A program made the position numbers and the translations under genes. Under the pieces are notes generated by a model. That model was not told the origin of the DNA, ran no database searches, and saw only the letters and a list, made by a program, of their open reading frames with translations. 64,000 nt of DNA from Fodinibius sp036381435 (GTDB taxonomy: Bacteria; Bacteroidota; Rhodothermia; Balneolales; Balneolaceae), in NCBI GenBank assembly GCA_036381435.1, contig DASVCW010000038.1:1-64000 (forward strand), in the 5' to 3' direction. This document shows, in pieces, positions 53,080 through 62,728 of the stretch; position 1 is the stretch's first letter, and each line of letters begins with the position of its first letter.

Positions 53080-56001
53080 TTATACTTCATTATCAACTTG
53101 GCTAAAACTACCAACCATAGTTTCTCCATCAGGTGTGATAATTGGAGGTGGTGTATCTTGAACAGAAAAATTTTCAATCCTTTTACTACACAATCGGCTA
53201 AAATCGCAATCCTCGCATTTTTTCATTTCAGGACGCATAGGATAATCTCTTCCAATTACTCCTTGAACTGCCCATTCAACATTTTTTAAGGCTCTTTCAA
53301 GAGCTTCATCATGCACAGGTATATCTACACGTTGATTGTCTTTTAGAAAATGAATTTTACCTGTCTTAGCATTTTCTCCTAAAACTTGTTTGGCTGCCAA
53401 AGCATACAATTGTACTTGTAATGATAACGTAATCCAATCTAAATCCTCATTCTCTTCATCAATCTTATCACCCAACTCCATTGACTTAAAATCAACGACT
53501 GTTGCACTTTCTATTTCTCCTTGCTCATTTTCTTTTAACATTAAATCAATTGCACCTGAGATAACTGTGTTTTTTGCAGGAATTTCAAATCTTACTTCAA
53601 CTCTTCTCTCTTTTTTAAAATCATCTTCATGCTTGTCAACATATTCCTTAATTATTTCCCTGGTTTTTTCCCGTGCTCTTTCATAAGGCCCCGGATTTTC
53701 TTCAGGGTTACCACTTTCAGGGACATGCTTCAGATGGAATATATCATCCACAGTTTCATCAATTTGTTCATTTGTAGGCCTATTGCTATTATAGCGCTCA
53801 TGTAGTTTACCAATTGTTACATGGGTTGTTTGTCCGAAACCGAAAAGTTCAGGTACAGAAGGATTAAAGCCATATTGTTTTCTGAACTGGTACTCCTTAG
53901 GGCATTTCAAATAATATTGAACTTCTGTAAAACTTGTAGGTTTTATACTGTCATCAACTCTGGATTTAGGTTCAGCATCGGTAATATTTGATGGTAGATC
54001 TTCAATATCTTCTGTTATAGAATCATGGTTAAATTCATTTATGAAATTCGATTTCTTCCATTTTCTCGTACCTGTGGGCAGACTTTCACAACCTGTAAGG
54101 TATAAATATCGCTCAGAACGGGTTGCAGCAGTATAAAATAATCTTATGTAGTTTTCTTCTGTATTTGCATATCTGCCAGCGGAAAAAGCATCCCCAATTA
54201 AATCTTCTGGTAACCACTCTTTATATGTTCGATCAACTGTGCCGGGCAGCCGATTTTGTTCCATATCTACTATAAATGTTACAGGAAATTCAAGACCTTT
54301 GGCTTTATGAATTGTTGAAACAAAAACTCTGTCAGGTCTTTGTAATACAATATCCTGACTGGTTTCGTAACCAGACTCAGCAACATTATCCAAAAAGTTA
54401 AGAACCTGATGAAAACGGGATGTAGAATCAATACTCATATAAACAGATTCAACATCCAACATTATTGAACTGAACACCCCAAGAGCTTTATTATCCATGT
54501 AATCGAAATTGGCTTCGTCATACTTAAAAACTTCAAGTAATTGGTGTATAAATTCTTGGGGATAAACTTTTCTTCTGGTACTTTCTACTGATCCATGAAT
54601 TAGCCTGCCCCATTTAGCCATCAAATTTGTCAGATCATTAAAATTTGTATCGTGGAAAACTGGCAAAACAGTATCCTGATAAAAAGATCTAACATCAGTT
54701 CTATTCGGATTTGAATTTCTAAGAAGTGTAAATGCTTGATGTAAAACATAAGCTGGAGGATGGGAAAAAATTGAACCTTCTGTTTCAATATAATATTTAA
54801 TGCCAAGCTCATCTAACGCTTGAGTAAATGGTTCATGCCGAAGAATTTCCCCACTCCCATGGGTTGATCTCATTAATATTGCAATATCACCCTGAGTAAG
54901 CCCTCTTACCTCTTCCATTTCATTATCATAAAAAGATTTTCCCAAAAGATGTTGTATTCTTTTGGCTACCCAATTGGCTTCTTCTTCTCTATTATCAAAC
55001 CAAAACTTACCAATTTGGCCAGGATGGCCAATATTGGCATCATAAGGAATTGGTTTCTTGGGAAATCTATTAGCACCAAGCTGGTTTTCAACAAATTTAG
55101 TAGATGTCTCAATTATTTCAGTTGAGCTTCTGAAGTTGATTGATAACTCATGCTGTGAACTATTTGGATATCTATCTGGAAATTCAAGAATGTTTTCAAC
55201 ATCAGCACCACGCCATGAATAAATAGACTGGTCATCATCTCCAACAACAAATAAAGTATCTGAGTATGAGTATATATTGGAGATAAGCTCTTCTTGGACT
55301 GGGTTAACATCCTGGTATTCATCAACCATTAAATGTTTTATATGCTGTAAGACATTTTCAGCACGATTACTGTCATTCAGTTCTTCTATAGCTAGTCGTT
55401 GTACATAAGAAAAATCCATAAATTTATCTCTATGCAATAATTCCTTTAATTTTTTCAGTACACTACCAAGTCTTTCGTCATACTGGGAAATTTCATCTAA
55501 ATCCAACAGTTCATTATTTGAAATATTCCATGATTTAACTACATTCTTTATTGTTTTAAAGTATCCAGTTCCTTTACTATTCTGTAGCCTATAAATTCCT
55601 AATTCACCATAACGGGACATAATAAACATTGTCAACCGATTTGTATCAAGCACTTCATATTGTCTATAGTCAGCATTTATCTCACCTAAAATATATCCGC
55701 AATAGGAATCGATCGTCCCAAGATACATTGCTCCAAGAACTTTGGGATCAATACCACTTGCAGACAATGCATCAGATACTCTCATTTTTATAGATTCTGC
55801 TGCTTTGTTTGTGAAGGTAAATGCCACGATACTATTGGGTGGTTCTCCTTCGGCGATTAATCTGGCAATTCGGTATGCCAATGTTCTTGATTTACCCGAA
55901 CCAGCACATGCTAAACAAAGTATTTCTTTATTCAGATCAGTAGCAGCATCTAACTGTTCAGAAGTAAGGTTATCTTCTAATATTTCTTGAATATTTGACA
56001 T
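53080..56001 (-). CDS. UvrD/Rep-family helicase fused to a RecB-type Fe-S nuclease domain
   Basis: 973 aa superfamily 1A helicase. Q-motif/Walker A CLACAGSGKSRTLAYRIARL (about residues 30-49), motif II VDEYQDVNPVQEEL, III GDDDQSIYSWRGA, IV LSINFRSSTEII, V STIHKAKGLEFPVTFIVD, VI FYTAATRSERYLYL. The C-terminal part (about 690-960) is a PD-(D/E)XK nuclease: GAIDLML and VVDFKS. Four cysteines (KCPKEYQ and CEDCDFSRLC) are arranged as in AddB/Cas4-type Fe-S clusters. It is not a plain UvrD repair helicase and has no RecC/AddB partner nearby. AT-rich and first gene of the minus-strand operon. Confidence 0.9.
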   Translation of the reverse strand: MSNIQEILEDNLTSEQLDAATDLNKEILCLACAGSGKSRTLAYRIARLIAEGEPPNSIVAFTFTNKAAESIKMRVSDALSASGIDPKVLGAMYLGTIDSYCGYILGEINADYRQYEVLDTNRLTMFIMSRYGELGIYRLQNSKGTGYFKTIKNVVKSWNISNNELLDLDEISQYDERLGSVLKKLKELLHRDKFMDFSYVQRLAIEELNDSNRAENVLQHIKHLMVDEYQDVNPVQEELISNIYSYSDTLFVVGDDDQSIYSWRGADVENILEFPDRYPNSSQHELSINFRSSTEIIETSTKFVENQLGANRFPKKPIPYDANIGHPGQIGKFWFDNREEEANWVAKRIQHLLGKSFYDNEMEEVRGLTQGDIAILMRSTHGSGEILRHEPFTQALDELGIKYYIETEGSIFSHPPAYVLHQAFTLLRNSNPNRTDVRSFYQDTVLPVFHDTNFNDLTNLMAKWGRLIHGSVESTRRKVYPQEFIHQLLEVFKYDEANFDYMDNKALGVFSSIMLDVESVYMSIDSTSRFHQVLNFLDNVAESGYETSQDIVLQRPDRVFVSTIHKAKGLEFPVTFIVDMEQNRLPGTVDRTYKEWLPEDLIGDAFSAGRYANTEENYIRLFYTAATRSERYLYLTGCESLPTGTRKWKKSNFINEFNHDSITEDIEDLPSNITDAEPKSRVDDSIKPTSFTEVQYYLKCPKEYQFRKQYGFNPSVPELFGFGQTTHVTIGKLHERYNSNRPTNEQIDETVDDIFHLKHVPESGNPEENPGPYERAREKTREIIKEYVDKHEDDFKKERRVEVRFEIPAKNTVISGAIDLMLKENEQGEIESATVVDFKSMELGDKIDEENEDLDWITLSLQVQLYALAAKQVLGENAKTGKIHFLKDNQRVDIPVHDEALERALKNVEWAVQGVIGRDYPMRPEMKKCEDCDFSRLCSKRIENFSVQDTPPPIITPDGETMVGSFSQVDNEV

Positions 56002-56092
56002 CTATTAAATCTTTTAGTATGGGCCAATTAAGTATTACATTTATTACAAATAAATAATATATTTTAGCTTTTACAACAAAACTATTTATAAA

Positions 56093-57124
56093 ATGGCTAA
56101 AAAGGGATATAATTCGGCTGATTTGTTTGCAGGATGTGGAGGACTTTCTCAAGGGATGCATGATGCAGGTTTTAAAACAAAAGTTGCAATAGAATTGAAA
56201 GCCGATGCTGTTAAAGCATACAAGCTCAATCATCCCAATACAGAAGTGATTGACAGGGATATCCGAAAGATTAAAATCAGTGAAGTTAAGTCAAAATTGA
56301 ATGGTCAAAGAATCCATCTTCTTGCAGGTTGTCCACCATGTCAAGGCTTTTCATCTGTCCGGAAGCTTAACAGAAAGGCAAGTATTCGGGATAATCGGAA
56401 TAGTTTAGTAAAGGAATATTTCAAAATGGTTAAGGGGTTAAAACCTTATGCTATTATGATGGAAAATGTACCTGGTCTTGCAGATTATTATTTATTTAAA
56501 AGAATAAGAAAGAAATTGGATGATCTTGGTTACAATACCAAGGTTAAGATCGTAAACGTGAAAAATTATGGAGTACCACAAAGCAGAAAACGTCTTGTAA
56601 TGGTGGGTTCTCTACTGGGAGATCTGAATGTTGCCAAAGGTACCGGAGAAAAAATAACGGTCAGACAAAAAATTGAAAATCTGCCTACGCCTGAAGAGAC
56701 GGAAGATCCGATGCAGAAAATTATTGCCAAACATTCAGAGCGAATTATGGAAAGAATTCGTTTGACACCTAAAAATGGCGGGAGTTGGAAAGATCTTCCT
56801 GAAGAATATTTCCTTGATTGCCATAAAAAAGAAAATGTTGGATTTAACGATATATATGGCCGGCTTCGATGGGATGACCATTCCACTACAATAACAGGGG
56901 GCTGTCTAAATCCGTCAAAAGGACGTTTTTTACATCCGGAACAAGATAGGGTTATTACACCAAGAGAAGCTGCTCTTTTACAGTCGTTTCCTGAAGATTA
57001 TAAATTTCCTACAGGTATACCTAAAGCTTCACTTGCTTTATTGATTGGAAATGCATTACCACCAAAATTCAGCTACATTCAATCAAAAAATATAAAGGAG
57101 CACTTGGATCAACACTTAAGTTAA
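56093..57124 (+). CDS. DNA (cytosine-5-)-methyltransferase
   Basis: 343 aa. Motif I SADLFAGCGGLSQGMHDAGF (about residues 8-27), motif IV LAGCPPCQGFSSV (catalytic Cys about 83), motif VI MMENVPGL, motif VIII QSRKRLVMVGS (about 163-173), a short target-recognition region (about 180-260), motif IX RLTPKNGG..., and motif X LLIGNALPPKF. A Dcm-like enzyme that modifies cytosine in a short DNA site; the target cannot be read from sequence. Divergent from the helicase operon across 91 bp and convergent with vsr. Confidence 0.95.
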   Translation: MAKKGYNSADLFAGCGGLSQGMHDAGFKTKVAIELKADAVKAYKLNHPNTEVIDRDIRKIKISEVKSKLNGQRIHLLAGCPPCQGFSSVRKLNRKASIRDNRNSLVKEYFKMVKGLKPYAIMMENVPGLADYYLFKRIRKKLDDLGYNTKVKIVNVKNYGVPQSRKRLVMVGSLLGDLNVAKGTGEKITVRQKIENLPTPEETEDPMQKIIAKHSERIMERIRLTPKNGGSWKDLPEEYFLDCHKKENVGFNDIYGRLRWDDHSTTITGGCLNPSKGRFLHPEQDRVITPREAALLQSFPEDYKFPTGIPKASLALLIGNALPPKFSYIQSKNIKEHLDQHLS

Positions 57125-57129
57125 ACGAA

Positions 57130-57558
57130 CTATCTTTTAAGTTGCTTTTTCAAAGTTTGATCCAATTCCTTTAAAGTTTTTTCTTCTTTATCAGACTTCA
57201 ACTCACACTCCCAAACCACAATTACATTCCAGCCATCTTCTTTTAGCTTTTGAATGTTCTTTTCATCCCGTTCCTTATTCCCGTAAAGTTTTTCTCTCCA
57301 AAACTCCGTCCTTGTCTGAGGTAATTTAAAATATTTGCATCCTTCATGAACATGCCAAAAACAACCATGAACAAATATAACAGAATTATATTTAGGTAAA
57401 ACTAAATCTGGCTTACCCGGCAAATCTTTCACATGGAGTCTGTATCTGAAGCCATTAGAATGGAGAAATTTCCGAACCAGCATTTCAGGTTTAGTATCTT
57501 TTCCTTTAACCTGACTCATATTATAACTGCGAACCTCCGGTTCATGCACATCTGCCAT
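57130..57558 (-). CDS. vsr: Very short patch repair endonuclease Vsr
   Basis: 142 aa. NMSQVKGKDTKPEMLVRKFLHSNGFRYRLHVKDLPGKPDLVLPKYNSVIFVHGC is the conserved Vsr core (about residues 13-66): catalytic Asp in GKPDLVL and HGCFWHVHEGC with Zn-binding residues. It nicks T:G mismatches left by deamination of 5-methylcytosine. It lies 5 bases from the convergent methyltransferase stop, the usual Dcm-Vsr pairing. Confidence 0.96.
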   Translation of the reverse strand: MADVHEPEVRSYNMSQVKGKDTKPEMLVRKFLHSNGFRYRLHVKDLPGKPDLVLPKYNSVIFVHGCFWHVHEGCKYFKLPQTRTEFWREKLYGNKERDEKNIQKLKEDGWNVIVVWECELKSDKEEKTLKELDQTLKKQLKR

Positions 57559-58034
57559 AAAGGAGCTATTTCAGTTAATTAAACTATTATTTAGTAAAAA
57601 TAAGCATTCTTTTTCTGTAGCTTGGGATTATACCCTTATTTACCCAGAAAATCACCTTCCACGCCCATTTAGATAAATCCCGGAAGTGGTTATCTGTGTA
57701 CGGTGTTTTTGGGGCGCCAAGAAGAATACAGCAAGTTAAATTAATCGGCTTTCTTTAAAAGGATGTAAACCTTATTGATCTTTAAAGAGAATATTCCATA
57801 GTTGGCTTTTCATAAAAAAAGGACATTTGTAGTTATAGCTACTCGTTTTATGGGATGTACTAAGCGGTGCCGGACTAAGGGTTGGAAAAATGAGCCGGGC
57901 CTCTATACAAGGATGGAAGCTGGGTTTTAGCTATCACGCCTTCAATAAGTAAAGCGGGGAAGTATCTATTGGTATCAGCTATTTCGTTTGTGCCAATTTC
58001 TTATAACTACTATTAATCTAAATGACTTAACACA
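57559..58034. other. 476-bp spacer at the right edge of the island
   Basis: No intact gene. At about 57842-58000 the plus strand reads GWKLGFSYHAFNK, a stop (57950), then SGEVSIGISYFV in the same frame, which resembles the last strands of an outer-membrane barrel and may be a decayed gene end. The rest is AT-rich and probably holds the susC promoter; none is clear. Confidence 0.4.
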
Positions 58035-61000
58035 ATGAAAAACAGAAGCTTAATATGTAGTACGCTATTACTTTTTGTGATAGGATTCTTCGCAAGTCCG
58101 GTTATTGCCCAGTCAGCGCAGGAAGGCAGTTTGCAGGGGGTGGTAACCGATGCAGAAACGGGCGATCCGCTGCCGGGAGTAAACATTTATTTATCCGATT
58201 TACAGATTGGAGCGGCAACCGACACCGAAGGGAATTTTGAAATTGATAACATTCCTGCAGGTTCGCATCCGATCAGAGCCAGTTTTATAGGGTATCAAAC
58301 TTTTGAAGGAACAGTTACCATCACCCCGAGTGAAATAACAACTCTGGATATACAGCTAAAACCATCATCTCTACAGTTAGGAGAGTTAGTGGTTTCGGGG
58401 GTGGCAACCTCGGTGAAACGGGGAAATCTCGCTAATGCCGTAGCTAAGATCGATGCTGAGGAATTAACAGGAAGTATTTCTCCACCTACAGTAGCCAGTG
58501 CCCTGCAGGGAAAAATAGTGGGCACGAATATGGTTTCAGCAGGAGGTGCGCCCGGCGGTGGTGTTGATATAAAACTGCGGGGTATTAGTACGCTGGGAGC
58601 CGGAAGTTCGCAGCCGCTAATTATCGTGGATGGAGTTTATTTGAATAATACGGAATTACAAACGGGACTTTCGGCAGTAAGCGGCCAGGCTTCAGCCGCT
58701 CAGGATGATGGTGCAAATCGTTTAGCTGATTTAAATCCCGATGCCATTGCGTCAATAGAAATCCTGAAAGGACCTTCTGCGGCGGCTATCTATGGAGCCC
58801 GGGCTAATGCCGGAGTGGTGATTATTAAGACAAAACGTGGCAGCGCCGGGGAAACCCAGGTAAGTTTTAACCAAGATGTTGGCTACTCCACCATGCTGAA
58901 TAAACTCAACTATGCTTCATGGAGTGAAGAAAAGATTGAACGGGTATTCGGTGAAGGAACCGCTCTGGCGCAAACAGCTAAAGAGGCTTATAGAAATGCG
59001 GTGGCGAATGGAAATTTGCATGACTATGAAGATGTTATTTATGGCAATGAAGGGCGAATCTTAAACACTCAGCTGAGTGTTTCCGGCGGTAATTCCCGCA
59101 CCCAGTTTTTTGTGTCAGGTTCTTTCATGGATGAGGAAGGCATCATCAGGAAAACCGGTTTTAGTCGCCGTTCCATCCGTGCCAATATTGATCATCGTTT
59201 GAGCGACTATGTCAGAATCAGTTCCAGTTCAAACTATATTAATACGGAATCGCAGAGAGGGTGGACCGGCAACGGCTCGGCAGGATCTGTTGCACAGGCG
59301 GTGAAATATACTCCTAATTTTGCCCAGCTTTTCCCCGATGGAAACGGGAATTACCCTGATAACCCCTATTTTCAGCTAAATCCTTTAGAACTTATTGAAT
59401 ACGGGCTGAATGATCAGGATGTGAACCGTTTTCTGCAGTCTTTAACAGCGGATGTCACACTTTACAACCAAAATCAGCATTCGCTCAGGTTAGATCTAAC
59501 GGCCGGTTTGGATTTTATGAACTCAACCACCATGGTCTATCAGCCGCCTTTTATACAATACCAGCAGTCGCTGCCCAATCCCGGTGATGTTATTCACTCT
59601 ACCACGAAAGCCTTAAACCTGAACGCACAGGCTTTCCTTATTTATAACACCACTGTTGGTTCGGATGATAATTCGTATGATTTAACATCCCAGATTGGTT
59701 ATGCGCACTTTTACAAAGATCAACAGTTACAGCAGGTTCGCGGGCGCGGCCTGATTCCGGGACAAACAAACGTTGAGAACGCCAGCCTGCAGGAAATTTA
59801 TAACCAGTTCTTTCAGTCGGTAACCGATGTAGGTTACATAGCTCAACAGAAAGTGAACTGGGAAGATAAGGTAATTGCCACTGTTGGCGCCCGGTTGGAT
59901 CGTTCTACCTTAAATGCCGATCAGGAGCATTTTTATTTCTTTCCGAAAGCGTCGCTGGCTCTGAATCTCGCAAATTTCGATTTCTGGGGAGTGGAGCAAC
60001 TTCAACAGTTTAAATTGAGGGTTGCTTATGGAGAAACGGGCGGCCTGCCAAGCTTTGGGGCGACCTTCGAAGCGTTAAACAGCGGGGTGATTTCAGGAAA
60101 CTTAGGACTGGTTCGCTCTTCACGCACGGTCGATCCTAACCTCCGCCCCGAAACCGCATCAGGACTAGAGTTCGGTACAGATATTGGTTTAAGCAGCGGA
60201 CGTGCTTCAATCAGTGCTACCTATTATATCAAAAGTGTGTATGATCTGATTCTTGATCAGCAGCTTCCCTCTTCATCCGGGCTTCAGGTTATGGCCACGA
60301 ATGCTGCCGATTTACAGAACCGCGGTATTGAACTTTCCCTAAATGTAATTCCCATTCAAACCGATAATTTTGTTTGGAACGCCACCCTTAATTGGTGGAA
60401 GAATGACGCTGAAATTACCAATCTTAAAGTACCGCCGTTCACAACGGGAGGTTTTGGAGCAGCGCTGGGTACTTTCTATATAGCGGAAGGATATTCTCCC
60501 ACAACCATCGTAGGTACGCCTGTTGAAAACGGACGGTTCACCTTTTATGGCAATACTCAGCCTGATTTTCAGTCTTCCTTTTTCAGCAACATACATCTTT
60601 TCGGAAACTGGGAGTTTAACTTTTTATGGTCTTTAAGCTATGGACAAAAAGCAATAAATCTGTCTCTCCTTTTTTCTGACGGTGCCGGCACAACTCCTGA
60701 CTGGAACGGGGATTATGACGGTGATGGTGTGCCCAACGGCATGGATCGGCAGGAGGAAGGCGCGGGTCTCTATGTTGATGATGCAACCTACCTTAAACTA
60801 AGAGAGACGAGTTTATACTATACCGTGCCCTCTCAGTTTTTATCTGATCTGTCGAATGATGCCGTTAAAGGTGTTCGCCTGGGAGTTTCAGGTAGTAACC
60901 TGTTGCTGTTTTCCGGCTACAGCGGGTATGATCCCGAAGTGTCTGAGTTTGGTAATTCTGCACTTCAAACCGGAATAGGGGTTGCTCCTTATCCCAGTGC

Positions 61001-61037
61001 CCGCCAAGTAATGTTCCATGTAGAATTTGATTTTTAA
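58035..61037 (+). CDS. SusC/RagA family TonB-linked outer membrane protein
   Basis: 1000 aa. Signal peptide (residues 1-25, ending SPVIAQS), CarboxypepD_reg-like domain (about 35-115: GVVTDAETGDPLPGVNIYLS), plug domain (about 118-270: VASALQGKIVGTN, DIKLRGISTLG, QPLIIVDGVY, SIEILKGPSAAAIYGARANAGVV), then a large beta-barrel ending in HVEFDF with a C-terminal aromatic residue. It imports oligomeric nutrients across the outer membrane with the SusD-like lipoprotein 19 bases downstream. The substrate is unknown. No anti-sigma/ECF pair is adjacent. Confidence 0.96.
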   Translation: MKNRSLICSTLLLFVIGFFASPVIAQSAQEGSLQGVVTDAETGDPLPGVNIYLSDLQIGAATDTEGNFEIDNIPAGSHPIRASFIGYQTFEGTVTITPSEITTLDIQLKPSSLQLGELVVSGVATSVKRGNLANAVAKIDAEELTGSISPPTVASALQGKIVGTNMVSAGGAPGGGVDIKLRGISTLGAGSSQPLIIVDGVYLNNTELQTGLSAVSGQASAAQDDGANRLADLNPDAIASIEILKGPSAAAIYGARANAGVVIIKTKRGSAGETQVSFNQDVGYSTMLNKLNYASWSEEKIERVFGEGTALAQTAKEAYRNAVANGNLHDYEDVIYGNEGRILNTQLSVSGGNSRTQFFVSGSFMDEEGIIRKTGFSRRSIRANIDHRLSDYVRISSSSNYINTESQRGWTGNGSAGSVAQAVKYTPNFAQLFPDGNGNYPDNPYFQLNPLELIEYGLNDQDVNRFLQSLTADVTLYNQNQHSLRLDLTAGLDFMNSTTMVYQPPFIQYQQSLPNPGDVIHSTTKALNLNAQAFLIYNTTVGSDDNSYDLTSQIGYAHFYKDQQLQQVRGRGLIPGQTNVENASLQEIYNQFFQSVTDVGYIAQQKVNWEDKVIATVGARLDRSTLNADQEHFYFFPKASLALNLANFDFWGVEQLQQFKLRVAYGETGGLPSFGATFEALNSGVISGNLGLVRSSRTVDPNLRPETASGLEFGTDIGLSSGRASISATYYIKSVYDLILDQQLPSSSGLQVMATNAADLQNRGIELSLNVIPIQTDNFVWNATLNWWKNDAEITNLKVPPFTTGGFGAALGTFYIAEGYSPTTIVGTPVENGRFTFYGNTQPDFQSSFFSNIHLFGNWEFNFLWSLSYGQKAINLSLLFSDGAGTTPDWNGDYDGDGVPNGMDRQEEGAGLYVDDATYLKLRETSLYYTVPSQFLSDLSNDAVKGVRLGVSGSNLLLFSGYSGYDPEVSEFGNSALQTGIGVAPYPSARQVMFHVEFDF

Positions 61038-61056
61038 ACCCGATACCTATTTTATT

Positions 61057-62430
61057 ATGAAACGATCAATTTATCATATCAGTACAGCAGTTGTTTTTGT
61101 CTTATTCTTTGTCAGTTGTGATTCACTGCTGAATGTGGCTCCGGTCACCGATCCCAATAATCCATCGGTTGAACAGGTGACGCAAAATGCCACCAAATCA
61201 GAAATACAAAGCCTGGTTACGGGGCTTGAAGTACGAAATCGTCAGGGGGCCGGCAGCCGTATAGAGTTGCTCGGATCTTTTGGCCGGGAAGTGTGGATCT
61301 TCGACTTCATTGACGGACGTTTTATGACTGAGTGGCTGGGAATCAGTGGTAACGCAGAAGAAAATCCCTCTTTTTTTGCTGACGGCAGTGTCTATTCAAC
61401 GCCGTATACGGCCATTCGTCAGGCTAACCTGCTGTTAAAGGTTGTTGAAAACACCGATAACCTGAGTGAGCAGGAAAAGGAAGGGGTGAGAGGATTTGCC
61501 AAGACCATCAAAGGTTATCAATTCCTGATTCCGCTTTTAGCGCAGTATGAAAACGGTATTCGAGTGGATGTAAGTGATCCGAATAATCTGGGTCCGTTTT
61601 TGAGCTATGATGAAGCTTTGAGCGAAATCCGGGCTATGCTCGATAGCGGTTACCAGCATCTGCAAAATGCGGGTGATAATTTCTTTTTCGCTCTTTCGGA
61701 AGGCTTAAGCAATTTTTCTAATCCTGCTGCCATGGCACAATTGAACCGGGCTATTGCAGCACGGGCAGCGGTTTATGCCGAAGACTGGCAGGGGGCTTTA
61801 GATGCTCTCGCTGATGCGGAGCCATTTTTTGAACTTGCCGCGGGTGAGGCGGTGATGAATAAAGGGGCCTATTTCTCTTATGGAGAACCGCCCGGGATGT
61901 TTAATCCGCTTTTTTGGCCGCGAAATTCGGTTCCCGATCATATTATGGTAGTTCATCCTTCAGTAATTGAAGATACATTAGCCGGAGACTTGCGTATCGA
62001 CCGAAAGTTTTTTCTGAGAGATACGCCCTTGAATAACCCAAATGCTCCTGTACCGGTGCACTATCAGGGAAATCGTTTTGCAACTACGCAATCACCTATA
62101 CCAATGATTCGCAATGAAGAGCTCATTTTAATTTATGCGGAAGCAAAAACCCAGCTTGGCGGAGCCGCTAATTTATCAGATGCAGTTGATGCTATCAATT
62201 TGATCAGAAATACCTGGAATCTTGCAGACTATAGCGGCAGTGTAACTCAGACCGCTCTAATTGATGAAATACTACTGCAGCGCCGGTATTCTCTCTGGGC
62301 TGAATGGGGCCATCGCTGGATTGATATGCGACGCTACGGACGATTGGATGAAATTGCTCAGAATGATATGCTGGTAGGCACTATTTTTACACAATTCGCC
62401 CGACCGGAGTCGGAGCAGGGTCAGAATTGA
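61057..62430 (+). CDS. SusD/RagB family outer membrane lipoprotein
   Basis: 457 aa from the ATG at 61057 (MKRSIYHIST), which gives a proper lipoprotein signal with Cys at about residue 20 (FFVSCDSLLN); ten further codons upstream overlap susC. Helical TPR-like regions (e.g. YTAIRQANLLLKVVENTDNL, RGFAKTIKGYQFLIPLLAQYENG) and C-terminal RNEELILIYAEAKTQLGG and WGHRWIDMRRYGRLDEI are the usual SusD motifs. It caps the SusC barrel and binds the substrate. Confidence 0.95.
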   Translation: MKRSIYHISTAVVFVLFFVSCDSLLNVAPVTDPNNPSVEQVTQNATKSEIQSLVTGLEVRNRQGAGSRIELLGSFGREVWIFDFIDGRFMTEWLGISGNAEENPSFFADGSVYSTPYTAIRQANLLLKVVENTDNLSEQEKEGVRGFAKTIKGYQFLIPLLAQYENGIRVDVSDPNNLGPFLSYDEALSEIRAMLDSGYQHLQNAGDNFFFALSEGLSNFSNPAAMAQLNRAIAARAAVYAEDWQGALDALADAEPFFELAAGEAVMNKGAYFSYGEPPGMFNPLFWPRNSVPDHIMVVHPSVIEDTLAGDLRIDRKFFLRDTPLNNPNAPVPVHYQGNRFATTQSPIPMIRNEELILIYAEAKTQLGGAANLSDAVDAINLIRNTWNLADYSGSVTQTALIDEILLQRRYSLWAEWGHRWIDMRRYGRLDEIAQNDMLVGTIFTQFARPESEQGQN

Positions 62431-62464
62431 TAAAACAGGATGCAAGAGCGATGCAACAAGGTTA

Positions 62465-62662
62465 AAATTTTGTCAATGCCATCCCCCTGCGCCCCCTTCG
62501 AAGGGGGACTGTTAATGAATTATTTATAATAATTCAGAATATTTCATATAAATGTTTCTTTGAAAGTTGCTTGAAGTTGCCTTTAAATTTTTAAATTGGC
62601 TGATCAGTTGACGCAATCAACCGATTACTGTTCCCCCTTTGAAGGGGGTTCGGGGGATGGCC
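62465..62662. repeat. CCCCC/GGGGG inverted elements downstream of susD
   Basis: CCATCCCCCTGCGCCCCCTT with GAAGGGGGACT (62478-62511), and CCCCCTTTGAAGGGGG (62634-62649) followed by GTTCGGGGGATGG. Related words recur at about 15064, 15190, 19974, 22162, 22330 and 24000-24142. Confidence 0.7.
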
Positions 62663-62728
62663 CTCTATGATTAATTTTAAGCCAAGTCACTATCTTTTTA
62701 CATAAACATCTTCCAAAAACAGAATTCC

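Noticed and set aside
53080..57558. Known defence systems (DISARM, Gabija, BREX, type I R-M)
   Set aside because: No SNF2/DUF1998 helicase, OLD nuclease, PglZ/BrxC or HsdR/S was found; the gene set does not match.
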